Assembly: GCF_000336575.1 (NCBI RefSeq)
Contig: NZ_AOPO01000011.1
Span: 62,001 to 126,000, forward strand
Origin: Vreelandella titanicae BH1
GTDB taxonomy: Bacteria > Pseudomonadota > Gammaproteobacteria > Pseudomonadales > Halomonadaceae
Reading direction: 5' to 3'
Length of the DNA: 64,000 nucleotides
The position numbers were made by a program, and so were the translations under genes. The notes below the pieces were generated by a model that had not been told where the DNA came from, ran no database searches, and saw only the letters and a list, made by a program, of their open reading frames with translations. Shown here in pieces: positions 33,346 to 47,436 of the stretch (positions are counted from its first letter, which is position 1; each line of letters begins with the position of its first letter).

Positions 33346-35280
33346 ATGGGACGTATAATTGGTATCGACCTGGGCACCACTAACTCTTGTGTGGCCGTGC
33401 TCGATGGTGACAGCGCTAAAGTTATCGAAAACGCCGAAGGCGGTCGTACGACGCCTTCTATCATCGCCTACACCGATGATGGTGAAACGCTGGTAGGTCA
33501 GGCGGCTAAACGTCAGGCCGTTACTAACCCAGAAAACACCCTGTACGCTATCAAGCGTCTAATTGGCCGTCGCTTTAAAGACGACGTTGTCCAGAAAGAC
33601 ATCAAGATGGTGCCGTACAAAATCAGCGAAGCTGATAACGGTGATGCTTGGGTTGAAGTAAAAGGCAAAAAAATGGCACCGCCGCAGGTAAGCGCGGAAG
33701 TGCTGAAGAAAATGAAGAAGACTGCCGAAGACTACCTGGGCGAAGCAGTCACCGAAGCGGTCATTACCGTACCGGCCTACTTCAACGACAGCCAGCGTCA
33801 GGCGACCAAAGACGCCGGCCGCATTGCCGGTCTGGACGTTAAGCGCATTATTAACGAGCCGACCGCTGCCGCACTGGCCTACGGTATGGACAAATCCCGC
33901 GGCGACAAAACCATCGCGGTCTACGACCTGGGTGGCGGCACCTTCGATATCTCGATCATCGAAATTGCCGATGTCGACGGCGAAACCCAGTTTGAAGTGT
34001 TGGCCACCAACGGTGATACCTTCTTGGGCGGCGAAGACTTTGACTTGGCGCTGATCAACTACCTGGTAGACCAGTTCAAGTCTGACAGTGGCATTGATCT
34101 GTCTGGCGACAACTTGGCCATGCAGCGTCTGAAAGAAGCTGCCGAAAAAGCCAAAATTGAGCTGTCTAGCGCTCAGCAGACCGATGTGAACCTGCCTTAC
34201 ATCACCGCCGACAACACTGGCCCGAAACACCTTAACGTTAAGGTGACTCGTGCCAAGCTGGAGTCGCTGGTCGAAGAGCTGGTTCAGCGCTCGCTCGAGC
34301 CGTGCAAAATGGCCCTGAAAGATGCAGGCCTGTCTGCCTCTGAAATCGACGAAGTGATCCTGGTCGGTGGCCAGACACGTATGCCGATGGTGCAGAAGAA
34401 AGCCGCTGACTTCTTCGGCAAAGAAGCACGTAAAGACGTTAACCCGGACGAAGCGGTTGCCGTTGGTGCAGCGATTCAGGGCGGCGTACTCGGTGGCGAC
34501 GTTAAAGACGTTCTGCTGCTCGACGTCACCCCGCTTACCCTGGGTATCGAAACCCTGGGTGGCGTGATGACGCCGCTGATCGAAAAGAACACCACCATCC
34601 CGACCAAGAAGACACAAACCTTCTCAACGGCGGATGACAACCAAACGGCGGTGACCATTCACGCCGTGCAGGGTGAGCGCAAGCAAGTGTCGCAGAATAA
34701 GTCGCTGGGTCGTTTTGATCTTGCTGACATTCCGCCTGCACCGCGCGGTGTGCCGCAGATCGAAGTCGCCTTCGACTTGGATGCCAACGGTATTCTGAAC
34801 GTATCGGCAAAAGACAAGGCCACTGGCAAAGAGCAGTCGATTGTCATCAAGGCGTCTAGCGGTCTGTCCGAGGAAGAAGTCGAGCAGATGGTACGTGATG
34901 CTGAAGCTCACGCCGAAGAGGACAAAAAGTTCGAAGAGCTGGTGCAGCTGCGTAACCAAGCTGACGGCATGATTCACGCTACGCGCAAAACGTTGGAAGA
35001 AGCTGGCGACAAAGCGACTGACGACGAGAAGCAGGCGATTGAAACGGCCATCAGCGAGCTGGAAGAAGCGGTTAAAGGTGACGACGTCGATAACATTCAG
35101 AAGAAACTGGATGCACTGACCGAAGCCTCTGGCCAGCTAGCCCAGAAGATGTACGCCGAGCAGGCCGAAGCGGCGCAGCAAGAGGGCGGTGAAGGTGCCG
35201 AAAACGCGGGCACCAAGCCGGAAGAAGACGTGGTTGACGCCGAGTACGAAGAAGTCAACGACGATCAGAAAAAGCAGTAA
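33346..35280 (+). CDS. dnaK: Chaperone DnaK (Hsp70)
   Basis: A 644-residue Hsp70: nucleotide-binding domain ([39 protein letters not shown]), linker ([10 protein letters not shown]), substrate-binding beta domain and helical lid, and an acidic C-terminus related to EEVD ([11 protein letters not shown]). It folds proteins with DnaJ and GrpE. Codon choice is strongly biased, as expected for a highly expressed gene. It has its own sigma-32 promoter. Confidence 0.98.
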   Translation: MGRIIGIDLGTTNSCVAVLDGDSAKVIENAEGGRTTPSIIAYTDDGETLVGQAAKRQAVTNPENTLYAIKRLIGRRFKDDVVQKDIKMVPYKISEADNGDAWVEVKGKKMAPPQVSAEVLKKMKKTAEDYLGEAVTEAVITVPAYFNDSQRQATKDAGRIAGLDVKRIINEPTAAALAYGMDKSRGDKTIAVYDLGGGTFDISIIEIADVDGETQFEVLATNGDTFLGGEDFDLALINYLVDQFKSDSGIDLSGDNLAMQRLKEAAEKAKIELSSAQQTDVNLPYITADNTGPKHLNVKVTRAKLESLVEELVQRSLEPCKMALKDAGLSASEIDEVILVGGQTRMPMVQKKAADFFGKEARKDVNPDEAVAVGAAIQGGVLGGDVKDVLLLDVTPLTLGIETLGGVMTPLIEKNTTIPTKKTQTFSTADDNQTAVTIHAVQGERKQVSQNKSLGRFDLADIPPAPRGVPQIEVAFDLDANGILNVSAKDKATGKEQSIVIKASSGLSEEEVEQMVRDAEAHAEEDKKFEELVQLRNQADGMIHATRKTLEEAGDKATDDEKQAIETAISELEEAVKGDDVDNIQKKLDALTEASGQLAQKMYAEQAEAAQQEGGEGAENAGTKPEEDVVDAEYEEVNDDQKKQ

Positions 35281-35308
35281 CATCCTCTTTCTGCCAAGGA
35301 AAGCGGTG

Positions 35309-35330
35309 ACGCGGGAGCTTACTCCCGCGT
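35309..35330 (+). terminator. Hairpin between dnaK and dnaJ
   Basis: A perfect 9-bp stem (ACGCGGGAG with CTCCCGCGT) and CTTA loop, 28 bases after dnaK. A short T-rich stretch follows. It may attenuate transcription so that dnaJ is made in lower amount than dnaK. Confidence 0.6.
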
Positions 35331-35352
35331 TGCTGTTTCCGCGGCCAAGACG

Positions 35353-35431
35353 CACGTAGTTAAGTATCACGTAGTTAAATATACAGTTGAATACATAGCT
35401 AAATGTGCAGTTGAGTGCGTAGCTAACCAGG
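35353..35431 (+). repeat. Imperfect tandem repeats in the dnaK-dnaJ spacer
   Basis: A 15-base unit CACGTAGTTAAGTAT occurs twice in a row with one mismatch (35353-35382). It is followed by a 24-base unit starting CAGTTGA and containing TAGCTAA, also twice (35384-35431, about 17 of 24 bases alike). The last copy runs into the dnaJ ribosome site. Confidence 0.8.
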
Positions 35432-35444
35432 AGGCGTAGGGCCT

Positions 35445-36587
35445 ATGTCCAAACGCGATTATTACGAAGTCCTGGGTGTCGAAAAAGGGGCCGATCAGAA
35501 AGAGATCAAGAAGGCCTATCGCCGTCTGGCGCAAAAATTCCACCCTGATCGAAATCCGGACGATACCACCTCCGCGGAAAAATTCCGCGAAGTGTCCGAA
35601 GCGTATGAAGTGCTTAGCGACGGCGAAAAACGCGCTGCCTATGACCAGTTCGGCCATGCGGGCGTTGATGGCCAAGGTGGCGGTGGTTTCGGCGGTGCTG
35701 GCGCTGGTGATTTCAGCGACATTTTCGGCGATGTGTTTGGCGATATTTTTGGCGGAGGTGGCGGTCGCCGCCGTGGCCCCAATGCCCCGGCACGCGGTTC
35801 CGACCTGCGTTATAACCTAGAACTGGATCTGGAAAACGCCGTTTCAGGCACCACGGTGGATATTCGTGTGCCGCGGCATATCGAGTGTGACCGTTGTGAT
35901 GGTGGTGGCGCTGAGCCCGGCTCTTCTAAAGAGACGTGCCCTACCTGTCATGGCCACGGCCAAGTGCGTATGCAGCAAGGCTTCTTTGCCGTGCAGCAGA
36001 CTTGCCCGACCTGTCATGGCTCTGGCCAGCACATTAAAGTGCCGTGCCATAAGTGTAATGGCGAAGGCCGTGTACGTGAGACACGCACGCTGTCCGTTAA
36101 GATTCCGCCCGGTGTGGATACCGGCGACCGTATTCGCTTGAACGGCGAAGGCGAAAGCGGCGTGAACGGTGGCCCGCCAGGGGATCTGTATGTGCAGGTG
36201 GCGATCAAGCCGCACCACATCTTCCAGCGTGACGGCAAGCACCTGCAGTGCGATGTGCCGATCAACTTTGTTGATGCAGCGCTAGGTGGCGAGCTTGAAG
36301 TGCCGACGCTAGATGGCCGTGTGAAGCTGAAGATTCCGCCGGAAACCCAAACAGGCAAGCTGTTCCGCCTGCGCGGTAAAGGCGTGAAGCCCGTGCGCGG
36401 TGGTATGCCCGGCGACCTGCTGTGCAAGGTGGTCGTGGAAACACCGGTGAAGCTTAACGACGAGCAGCGCGATCTGTTGCGCCAGCTGCAACAGAGCTTC
36501 GACGACAGCAATAGCCACAACCACTCGCCGAAGAAAACCGGCTTCTTTGATAGCGTGAAAAGCTTCTTTGAAGATATGAAGCCGTAA
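35445..36587 (+). CDS. dnaJ: Chaperone DnaJ (Hsp40)
   Basis: A 380-residue type I J-protein: J domain with HPD (FHPDRNP), a Gly/Phe-rich linker (about 70-115), four CxxCxGxG zinc modules ([32 protein letters not shown]) and the C-terminal substrate domain. It delivers substrates to DnaK and stimulates its ATPase. AGGAGG lies 10 bases before ATG. Confidence 0.98.
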   Translation: MSKRDYYEVLGVEKGADQKEIKKAYRRLAQKFHPDRNPDDTTSAEKFREVSEAYEVLSDGEKRAAYDQFGHAGVDGQGGGGFGGAGAGDFSDIFGDVFGDIFGGGGGRRRGPNAPARGSDLRYNLELDLENAVSGTTVDIRVPRHIECDRCDGGGAEPGSSKETCPTCHGHGQVRMQQGFFAVQQTCPTCHGSGQHIKVPCHKCNGEGRVRETRTLSVKIPPGVDTGDRIRLNGEGESGVNGGPPGDLYVQVAIKPHHIFQRDGKHLQCDVPINFVDAALGGELEVPTLDGRVKLKIPPETQTGKLFRLRGKGVKPVRGGMPGDLLCKVVVETPVKLNDEQRDLLRQLQQSFDDSNSHNHSPKKTGFFDSVKSFFEDMKP

Positions 36588-36623
36588 GTCTGAGATAATA
36601 GTAAGCAGTTAGGTGTTTAGTCC

Positions 36624-36651
36624 AAAAACCCTCGGTTCACCGGGGGTTTTT
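36624..36651 (+). terminator. Terminator after dnaJ
   Basis: AAAAACCC and GGGTTTTT arms with an inner CGG/CCG stem and TTCA loop, 37 bases after dnaJ, ending in TTTTT. It can work on both strands. Confidence 0.88.
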
Positions 36652-36702
36652 GCTGTTTAGGAAATACTGCACGCAATGGATCACCTTGAAGAAAGGCCCA
36701 CC

Positions 36703-37572
36703 ATGGGTATTTTGCTGCGGATACTGTCAGGTGCCCTGTTTACCGGGATGCTGGTGTGTATTAAGGCAGTCAGTGACGAAGTGCCTGTGGGGCAGTCGGT
36801 ATTTTACCGCTCGCTGTTTGCGCTGCTGCCTATCGTCGTTTTCCTTTTGCTGCGGCGGGAGTTTCCACGTGGGTTGGCTACGCGCCGCCCGCTGGGTCAT
36901 GCGCTGCGCTCTGGGTTGGGGGCGGCGGCGATGTTTGCCTCCTTTGCGGCGGTTGCGCTGTTGCCAGTGGCCGAGGCAACATTGCTCGCTCAGCTTACCC
37001 CGGTCTTTATGGCGATTGGTGGTGTACTGCTGCTGGGGGAGCGCTGCTCGCTTAATCGCGCGGGTGGTGTGGTGCTGGCGCTTGCCGGGGTGGCCGTGCT
37101 GATTTTGCCTGGACTCAATGCCAGTTCCAGTAACGGCCAAGCGGCCGGGTACGCGCTAGGGGCGTTGGGTGCGCTGCTAACGGCAGGTGCTTTATTAACT
37201 GTCAGGCGTATTTCACGCACCGAGACAGCGGCTTCAATCGCCTTCTACTTTATTTTAGTGGCCGCGCTAGCCGGGCTGGCAACGCTCCCACTGGGCTGGG
37301 CAGCACTCAACCGGGTAGAGTTTTCCCTGTTGGTGCTCTCGGGCCTGTTTGGCGGCGCCGCCCATATCGCGATGACATTAGCGCTGCGCTACGCCGAGGC
37401 GTCGCGGTTGGCGCCTTTTGAATATATTGCCCTGGTGTGGCCTGTGCTCGCCGACTGGGTGTTGTTTGGCATACCGGTCTCCAGCGGCTTCCTACTAGCG
37501 CTACCGCTGATGTTAAGCGGGGTAGCGCTAGCGGCGATGGAAGGGCGGTGGCTTAGGCAAAGGGCTAGATAG
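36703..37572 (+). CDS. DMT-superfamily (EamA) transporter
   Basis: A 289-residue membrane protein with ten membrane segments arranged as two EamA repeats (first half around GQSVFYRSLFALLPIV and EATLLAQLTPVFMAIGGVLLLGE, second half around FGGAAHIAMTLALRYAEASRLAPFEYIALVW). ATG 36703 is preferred because AGAAAGG lies 6 bases upstream; ATG 36676 is also in frame. The family exports amino acids, metabolites or drugs; no substrate can be named. Its end overlaps the convergent ABC ATPase gene by 8 bases. Confidence 0.9.
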   Translation: MGILLRILSGALFTGMLVCIKAVSDEVPVGQSVFYRSLFALLPIVVFLLLRREFPRGLATRRPLGHALRSGLGAAAMFASFAAVALLPVAEATLLAQLTPVFMAIGGVLLLGERCSLNRAGGVVLALAGVAVLILPGLNASSSNGQAAGYALGALGALLTAGALLTVRRISRTETAASIAFYFILVAALAGLATLPLGWAALNRVEFSLLVLSGLFGGAAHIAMTLALRYAEASRLAPFEYIALVWPVLADWVLFGIPVSSGFLLALPLMLSGVALAAMEGRWLRQRAR

Positions 37573-38314
37573 CGGCTTCGACGATAAGCTGCGGCTGACC
37601 TTTCGAGCAGGACTCGATACGCGTAGATACCCGATAAACCTGACGTAGCAGCGCAGGGGTAATCACTTCGGCAGTGGAGCCGCAGGCGATCAAGCGGCCA
37701 TTTTCGAGCATCATGGCGGCATCGGCAAAACGTAGTGCATGCCCCAGGTCATGGAGCGCCACCAGAATCAGCATCTGGCGCTCATCGGCTAACCGTCGCA
37801 GCACCGTCAACAGGCTGATCTGACGGTTAAGGTCGAGTGCCGAGGTGGGCTCATCCAGCATCAGAATCTCGGGCTCTTGCACCAGGGCCTGGGCAGCGCT
37901 GACCAACTGGCGCTGGCCGCCGCTAAGGTCGCCAATATCCCGTTCGCCAAGGGCCGTAATGCTGAGTTCTTCCAGCGCGCGATCAACCTGCGCTAAATCC
38001 TCAGGCTGCACTTTTAATCCACGCCCCTGCATACGTGCCAAAAGCACTGATTCATATACCGTCAGTACGGCCTTGGCACCGGTGTCCTGGGGCATATAGC
38101 CCACGGGACGTGCGGCGCTGGTGCCGCTGATAATCACTTCGCCTTCGCCTTTCAATAGTCCTAATACGCGGCGAAAAAGCGTCGATTTACCTGCTGCGTT
38201 GGGCCCTAGCAGAGCGACGACTTGCCCCCCTTGAAAGCAGGGCGTGGTGATCTCTTCCAGAATAGGGCGACGCCCATAGCGGGCGGATACACGGTTCAGT
38301 TGTAGGGTTACCAT
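37565..38314 (-). CDS. Iron-type ABC transporter ATP-binding protein (FecE-like)
   Basis: A 249-residue ATPase: Walker A GPNAAGKST, Q-loop, signature LSGGQRQ, Walker B ILMLDEPTSALD and the H-loop His in ALHDLGHA. The subfamily is that of iron-siderophore, heme and B12 importers. Its start overlaps the end of the permease gene by 7 bases, so the three genes 40546-37565 form one operon. Confidence 0.92.
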   Translation of the reverse strand: MVTLQLNRVSARYGRRPILEEITTPCFQGGQVVALLGPNAAGKSTLFRRVLGLLKGEGEVIISGTSAARPVGYMPQDTGAKAVLTVYESVLLARMQGRGLKVQPEDLAQVDRALEELSITALGERDIGDLSGGQRQLVSAAQALVQEPEILMLDEPTSALDLNRQISLLTVLRRLADERQMLILVALHDLGHALRFADAAMMLENGRLIACGSTAEVITPALLRQVYRVSTRIESCSKGQPQLIVEAAI

Positions 38315-39423
38315 GAGGCCTTCTTGTGGTTAAGCACCAGAAACAGAAAGAAGGGAATGCCCACCAGCGAGGTGATAATGCCAATGGGAATAATGGTGCC
38401 AGGAATAATAATCTTGGAGATGACCGAGCCAACGGAGAGGATCAGTGCGCCGCACAGGGCCGAGCCTGGTAGGAAGAAACGCTGATCCTCGCCCAGTAAA
38501 ATGCGCGCGATATGCGGCCCCACCAAGCCAATAAACCCAATGGTGCCCACGAACGCCACCGCGATGGCGGCAAGTAGTGACACCAGCACCAGCACTTCCA
38601 AACGCAGCGCGCGGGGATTGACGCCCATGCTCTCGGCTTTGGCGTCGCCCAGGCGCATGGCCGTCAGCGCCCAACCATGCCGGGCAAGCAGCGGCATGGA
38701 TAAGGCAAGAATGCTAAGGGCGATCCAGAACTTGGGCCAGGTGGCTTTGGTTAAGCTGCCCATCGTCCAAAACACCACCGCGGAGACCGCTTCCTGGCTG
38801 GCAAAGAACTGAATCAGCGCCATCAGCGAGTTGAAGATAAACACCATGGCGATGCCGAGCAGCACAATCGTCTCTACCGTCACGCCGCGCTTAAGGCTTA
38901 AAGCATGAATTAAGAACGCGGTGAACATGGCCATCACGAAGGCATTGATGGGCACCACAAACTCAATGGCTGCGGGAACAATGGCGACACCAAAAGCAAG
39001 CCCCAACGCGGCGCCAAAACTGGCCCCGGCGGAGATCCCCAGGGTGAATGGGCTGGCTAGCGGGTTGCTCAGAATGGTTTGCATCTGTGCCCCGGCCACC
39101 GACAAGCTGGCGCCTACTACTAGCGCCATCAGCGCCACTGGCATACGAATTTCCCACAGAATGACTCGCGCCTGCTGGCTAACGCTGTCTGGCGTAAACA
39201 GCGCTGCGATGACTTCACCCAGGCTATAGCGGGCAGGCCCCAGCGCCAGGTCAACACAGAGGCTAAAAAACAGCGCTAAAACCAGTGCCACCAGTATCAT
39301 CTGGCGGCGGAAAACCTGGCTATGGTAGAAGGCGCGACCCTGTGAAACATGCTCTGCTAACGCAGTTTCTGGGTGCCTGGTCTCTGAAAGACTGGCTTCA
39401 GTGAACTTCGTTTCAGTCGTCAT
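38308..39423 (-). CDS. FecCD/BtuC-type ABC transporter permease
   Basis: A 371-residue permease of the FecCD family with about ten membrane segments. Typical stretches are RMPVALMALVVGASLSVAGAQMQ, NPLASPFTLGISAGASFGAALG and FVGTIGFIGLVGPHIAR (the ATPase contact loop). ATG 39423 is chosen; it overlaps the receptor gene end by 11 bases, implying coupled translation. A longer frame to 39513 lies inside the upstream gene. A hydrophilic N-terminal extension of about 40 residues is longer than usual. Confidence 0.93.
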   Translation of the reverse strand: MTTETKFTEASLSETRHPETALAEHVSQGRAFYHSQVFRRQMILVALVLALFFSLCVDLALGPARYSLGEVIAALFTPDSVSQQARVILWEIRMPVALMALVVGASLSVAGAQMQTILSNPLASPFTLGISAGASFGAALGLAFGVAIVPAAIEFVVPINAFVMAMFTAFLIHALSLKRGVTVETIVLLGIAMVFIFNSLMALIQFFASQEAVSAVVFWTMGSLTKATWPKFWIALSILALSMPLLARHGWALTAMRLGDAKAESMGVNPRALRLEVLVLVSLLAAIAVAFVGTIGFIGLVGPHIARILLGEDQRFFLPGSALCGALILSVGSVISKIIIPGTIIPIGIITSLVGIPFFLFLVLNHKKASW

Positions 39424-40546
39424 GGAGCGAGATCCAATAGCCGGGTTCATAATTGATGGGCAAGAAACGCTCGTGTAGCTCTTCCATCGTGGCGTTGGGA
39501 TCCAGGTCTTCAAACAGCTCTGGGTGTAGCCATTTGGCTAACTGCTGCACGGCCACAAAGTAGTAGGGGCTATTGTAAAACTGGTGCCAAATGGCGTGGA
39601 AGTTACCGGATTCCACCGCCTTGATGCCGGTCATCGCGGTGCGCTCGGTCAGTGCTTCAAGCTTAGCGCGAGCGCTTTGCAAATCAGACCCAGGGCCTAC
39701 GCCGACCCAGTTGCCACCCGGCACATAGGCATCCCAGTTGCCGCCGGTGACAACCACATGATCAGGGTTGGCAGCAATAATCTGTTCAGGGTTCAGGTTG
39801 CCGAAACTGTTAGGAATGATGCCCTCGGCAATATTGCTACCGCCAGCCAGGGTGACATAGTCGCCAAAGTTGGCAGGGCCAAAGCTCATGCAGCACTCGT
39901 CGGAGTAGCCACCGGCCCGGTCAATAAACACGCTGGGGCGCTCTGGGTTCGCTTCGGCGATGACATCGGTTACCCGTGCCAACTGTGTCTCGGCAAACTC
40001 GATGAACTCTTCCGCCGCTTCTTCATCGTCCATGATCTGGCCGATGATGCGCATGGAGGGAATGGTGTGTTCAATCGGGTCTTCGCGAAAATCCACATAG
40101 ACGATGGGAATGCCGAGTTGTGCCAGCTTGTCGTCGTAGGCGGCGTCTTCTGTGGCGGCTTTGGCCTCGATGTTCATCAGCACTACGTCAGGATTAAGCG
40201 AAGCGGCCTGCTCTACATCAAAAGTGCCGTCTTTAAAGCCGCCAAAGGTGGGGATCGCTTCAATCTCTGGGAAGCGTTCGGCGTAACGGGCATAGTTGTC
40301 GGGATCCGCCTGAGAAAAGTCTTCGCGCCAACCGACCACGTGGGCAAAAGGAGCTTCAGGCTCGAGTAAACCGAGCAAATAAATTTGCCGCCCTTCGCCT
40401 AAAATAACCCGCTCGGCAGGGCCATCCAGAGTGATTTCGCGGCCAGCGACATCGGTGACGGTGATAGCGTCAGCCATAGCAGTGGCGCCGCAAGCAAACG
40501 TGATAAGCGTACCAAGCAGGATTTTTAAGCGCGGAGAATTGAGCAT
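39413..40546 (-). CDS. Periplasmic iron-complex (siderophore/heme-type) binding protein
   Basis: A 377-residue ABC receptor with signal peptide (LLGTLITFACGATAMA) and the two-lobed TroA/FepB-like fold (ITVTDVAGREITLDGPAERVI, NPDVVLM, GSNIAEGIIPNSFGNLNPEQIIAANPD). A Cys pair (DECCMS) in the hinge region is unusual. It is the first gene of the operon and sets ligand specificity, which is probably an iron chelate. No TonB-dependent receptor gene is next to it. A clear Fur box was not found upstream. Confidence 0.9.
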   Translation of the reverse strand: MLNSPRLKILLGTLITFACGATAMADAITVTDVAGREITLDGPAERVILGEGRQIYLLGLLEPEAPFAHVVGWREDFSQADPDNYARYAERFPEIEAIPTFGGFKDGTFDVEQAASLNPDVVLMNIEAKAATEDAAYDDKLAQLGIPIVYVDFREDPIEHTIPSMRIIGQIMDDEEAAEEFIEFAETQLARVTDVIAEANPERPSVFIDRAGGYSDECCMSFGPANFGDYVTLAGGSNIAEGIIPNSFGNLNPEQIIAANPDHVVVTGGNWDAYVPGGNWVGVGPGSDLQSARAKLEALTERTAMTGIKAVESGNFHAIWHQFYNSPYYFVAVQQLAKWLHPELFEDLDPNATMEELHERFLPINYEPGYWISLHDD

Positions 40547-40806
40547 TTTTTAACTCGTTGGTCGATATTGGTTAACAGGGCGGCATCGCTGATGCGCATT
40601 AACGGTGATAGCACAGAGATGCAATTGCTATTGTAACTGATTAGCGTTTGGGCGGCATTATTAGGGTGCCGCGCTTAATGGTCAACATGCTACGCTTTAC
40701 ACTGAGCATTTATCCTACGGTGATGGCTTCACATATTTGGCTCTAACGGCTCATTGTTGAAGGATTACTTGGTTTGTAAGTACTTACATTTTTTGGAGAG
40801 GCCGCT

Positions 40807-41088
40807 ATGCCTTTATCTCGTGTCGAAGTTGCCACGCCTTCCGCCGAGCGTTTAATTAATCGGCTCTGTAAACACTGGGCGCATAAGCTGGAGGTCGAGC
40901 AAAGCGATCAGCAGGCCACCATTACGTTTGCCACTGGCACCTGCTTAATGGTTGCTGAGGCCGATAAACTGGTGGTGGCCCTCGAAACCCTTGAAGAGGA
41001 GCATCTGGATGAGTTGGAGGGGGTCGTCGAGCGCCACCTAATGCGTATGGCCGGTGATGAAGAGTTGGCGATTGTGTGGGAGAACTAG
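40807..41088 (+). CDS. DUF2218 domain protein
   Basis: A 93-residue protein matching the DUF2218 pattern (PSAERLINRLCKHWAHKLEVE, ATGTCLM, LDELEGVVERHLMRMAGDEEL). Such small proteins often lie beside iron-transport genes, which is the case here: it is divergent from the iron-type ABC operon. GGAGAG precedes ATG. Function unknown; a link to siderophore use is inferred from context. Confidence 0.85.
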   Translation: MPLSRVEVATPSAERLINRLCKHWAHKLEVEQSDQQATITFATGTCLMVAEADKLVVALETLEEEHLDELEGVVERHLMRMAGDEELAIVWEN

Positions 41089-41189
41089 ATAACGACTGGT
41101 CAGCCATAAACGGAGAGCGTCGAAGGCATCGATGGGTCTGCTATAATCGCGCTGATTTTGAAACATAAGTCTTACGCACTGAAACTTAG

Positions 41190-42011
<822 letters not shown>

Positions 42012-42415
42012 GGGATTGCCTGTCACTGCTTGAGCAGGGCGCTAGAACAGTCCTGCCATCAAGGGGTAGTCTTCGATCAAGAATTCCTGTAACATTTCAA
42101 AAATTTTGGCCGGGTGGCCTGGAAATCTTAAACGGCGCGCTTGTTGCGTTGGTCAACCCAAAGCCTGCCTCCTCAGGGTTTGCTGCTATAAAGCGGTGCT
42201 GCTGTTAAGCGTAACGCTAGAGGCTAAGCGAATCAGAAAGGCATCGAACAACAAGCGGGATGAAACCGATTCTTTTTATCGGCTTCGTCCCGCTTTTTTA
42301 CGACCCCAGTTTTACTAGTGATAGTTTTTATTAGCGATAGTGTTACGTCGCGGATAATCAAGAAATTGCTGAGCCTGCGCCCCACAGGCTCCCACCAGCA
42401 TGGGAGGATCTTGTT
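42012..42415. other. Intergenic leader region upstream of carA
   Basis: No convincing protein gene. A -10-like TATAAA near 42188 and a strong terminator at 42253-42298 lie between dapB and carA. The second part is the carA leader. A 70-codon frame beginning at 42106 is rich in Arg and Leu but has no ribosome site. Confidence 0.5.
42253..42298 (+). terminator. Strong terminator, or attenuator, ahead of carA
   Basis: AAGCGGGA and TCCCGCTT arms with inner GAA/TTC and CCGA/TCGG pairs and TTTTTT at the end. It lies about 240 bases after dapB and 117 bases before carA, an odd distance for a dapB terminator. It may serve as a carA attenuator. Confidence 0.8.
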
Positions 42416-43576
42416 TTGAATAACCCCGCATTGAGCAAACCCGCAATATTGGCCCTGGAAGATGGCAGCGTGTTCCACGGCATTGCCATTGGCGCGGACG
42501 GATTAACAAGCGGTGAGGTGGTGTTCAATACGGCCATGACCGGCTATCAAGAAATCCTCACCGACCCTTCCTACACCCGCCAAATCGTTACCCTCACCTA
42601 TCCCCATATCGGCAATACAGGCATTAACGCTGAAGACATTGAGTCAGCTTCTATTGCCGCAGCAGGTTTGGTGATTCGCGATTTACCGCTAATGGCCAGC
42701 AGCTTCCGCTCTGAGCAGTCGCTGTCGGACTACCTGAAAAGCCAGAACGTGCTGGGTATTGCCGATATCGATACCCGCCGTCTAACGCGCATTTTGCGAG
42801 ATAAAGGTGCGCAGAACGGGGCGATTTTGGCAGGCGTTGATGCGGAAGGCGATGGGGCGGTCACACGGGCGCTGGAAGCCGCCAAGGCTTTCCCTGGCCT
42901 GAAGGGGATGGATCTGGCCAAAGAGGTGTCGTGTAAACAAGCCTACGAGTGGTCGGAAGGTGAGTGGACGCTGGGTGAAGGCTACGCTGATGCTTCCAAA
43001 AGCGAGCGCCCCTACCATGTGGTGGCGTACGACTACGGTGTGAAATTCAACATCCTGCGCATGCTGGCCGCTCGCGGCTGCCGCCTGACAGTCGTGCCCG
43101 CGCAAACGCCTGCTGCTGAGGTGCTGGCGATGAATCCGGATGGCGTGTTTTTAGCCAACGGCCCTGGTGACCCGGAGCCCTGCGATTACGCCATCAAGGC
43201 AATTCAGGACGTGCTGGAAACCAATATTCCGGTGTTTGGTATCTGCCTGGGCCACCAACTGCTGGCGCTCGCCGCCGGGGCGAAGACGGTCAAAATGAGC
43301 CACGGCCACCACGGTGCCAACCACCCGGTGCAGGATCTGGATAGTGGTACGGTAATGATCACCAGCCAGAATCACGGCTTTGCGGCGGATGAAGCGACCC
43401 TGCCCGCTAACGTGCGCGCCACGCACCGTTCGCTGTTCGACGGTACCTTGCAGGGAATCGAGCTTACCGACCGACCGGCGTTCAGCTTTCAAGGCCACCC
43501 GGAAGCGAGTCCCGGCCCGCGTGATGTGGCGCCGCTGTTTGATCGCTTCGTGGCTATGATGCAGGCACGCCGTTAA
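42416..43576 (+). CDS. carA: Carbamoyl-phosphate synthase small subunit
   Basis: A 386-residue glutamine amidotransferase subunit: N-terminal CPSase domain ([26 protein letters not shown]) and class-I glutaminase with nucleophile Cys277 (FGICLGHQ), His361 and Glu363 (GHPEAS). It makes ammonia for CarB in arginine and pyrimidine synthesis. The start is TTG 42416 with GGAGG 9 bases upstream; a nearby ATG is out of frame. Confidence 0.96.
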   Translation: MNNPALSKPAILALEDGSVFHGIAIGADGLTSGEVVFNTAMTGYQEILTDPSYTRQIVTLTYPHIGNTGINAEDIESASIAAAGLVIRDLPLMASSFRSEQSLSDYLKSQNVLGIADIDTRRLTRILRDKGAQNGAILAGVDAEGDGAVTRALEAAKAFPGLKGMDLAKEVSCKQAYEWSEGEWTLGEGYADASKSERPYHVVAYDYGVKFNILRMLAARGCRLTVVPAQTPAAEVLAMNPDGVFLANGPGDPEPCDYAIKAIQDVLETNIPVFGICLGHQLLALAAGAKTVKMSHGHHGANHPVQDLDSGTVMITSQNHGFAADEATLPANVRATHRSLFDGTLQGIELTDRPAFSFQGHPEASPGPRDVAPLFDRFVAMMQARR

Positions 43577-43644
43577 CGCGTCCCTAGCATCACCGTATCG
43601 CCGTCTTTTGTCGCTCATCGTCACCATTTTTTGCGGGAACCGTT

Positions 43645-46871
<3,227 letters not shown>

Positions 46872-46875
<4 letters not shown>

Positions 46876-47348
46876 ACAAGGTCCCGATGACAGTTGCGGG
46901 AGAAAGAAGCCTTCGTGAAGAGCTCGACCACCTTAAAAGCGAAGCTCGTCCGCAGGTGATCGCGGCCATCGCCGAAGCGCGTGAACACGGTGATCTTAAA
47001 GAGAACGCCGAGTATCACGCCGCTCGCGAGCAGCAGGGGTTTATCGAAGGGCGAATTCAGGAGATCGAAAGTAAGCTCTCTGTCGCTCAAGTGATTGACG
47101 TCACCAAGCTGCCGAAAACTGGCAAAGTGATTTTCGGCGTAACCGTATCGCTAATGAATCTGGATACTGATGCGGAAGTCACTTACCGTATCGTCGGCGA
47201 AGATGAGGCGGATATTAAGTCTGGCCGTATCTCGGTTACCTCACCGATTGCCCGTGCCCTGATCGGCAAAGAAGAGGGTGATGTCGTGGTGGTCAAAACA
47301 CCCGGCGGTGACGTGGAGTACGAAGTAGGTAGCGTCGAACACGTATGA
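46872..47348 (+). CDS. greA: Transcription elongation factor GreA
   Basis: A 158-residue factor: N-terminal coiled coil with the tip acidic residues ([11 protein letters not shown]) and a C-terminal FKBP-like domain ([21 protein letters not shown]). It rescues backtracked RNA polymerase by stimulating transcript cleavage. ATG overlaps the carB stop (ATGA). The carA-carB-greA linkage is known from Pseudomonas. Confidence 0.97.
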
Positions 47349-47355
47349 CAAAAAA

Positions 47356-47393
47356 CGCCCCTTCGATTGACTCTGGAGTCAGTTGAAGGGGCG
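47356..47393 (+). terminator. Terminator after greA
   Basis: GCCCCTTC and GAAGGGGC arms with an inner TTGACTC/AGTCAG stem, starting 8 bases after the greA stop, with CTTTCG after it. An A run on the other side allows use by the convergent yhbY transcript. Confidence 0.88.
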
Positions 47394-47436
47394 CTTTCGT
47401 ACGGCGACTCTCTATTGCACGCGTTGAATTTAACGC

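Noticed and set aside
33559..34617. Long open frame antisense to dnaK
   Set aside because: It is a mirror of dnaK codon bias, with no ribosome site or family match.
40547..40806. Fur box ahead of the iron-type ABC operon
   Set aside because: Only a weak AT-rich partial match near 40620; not good enough to annotate.
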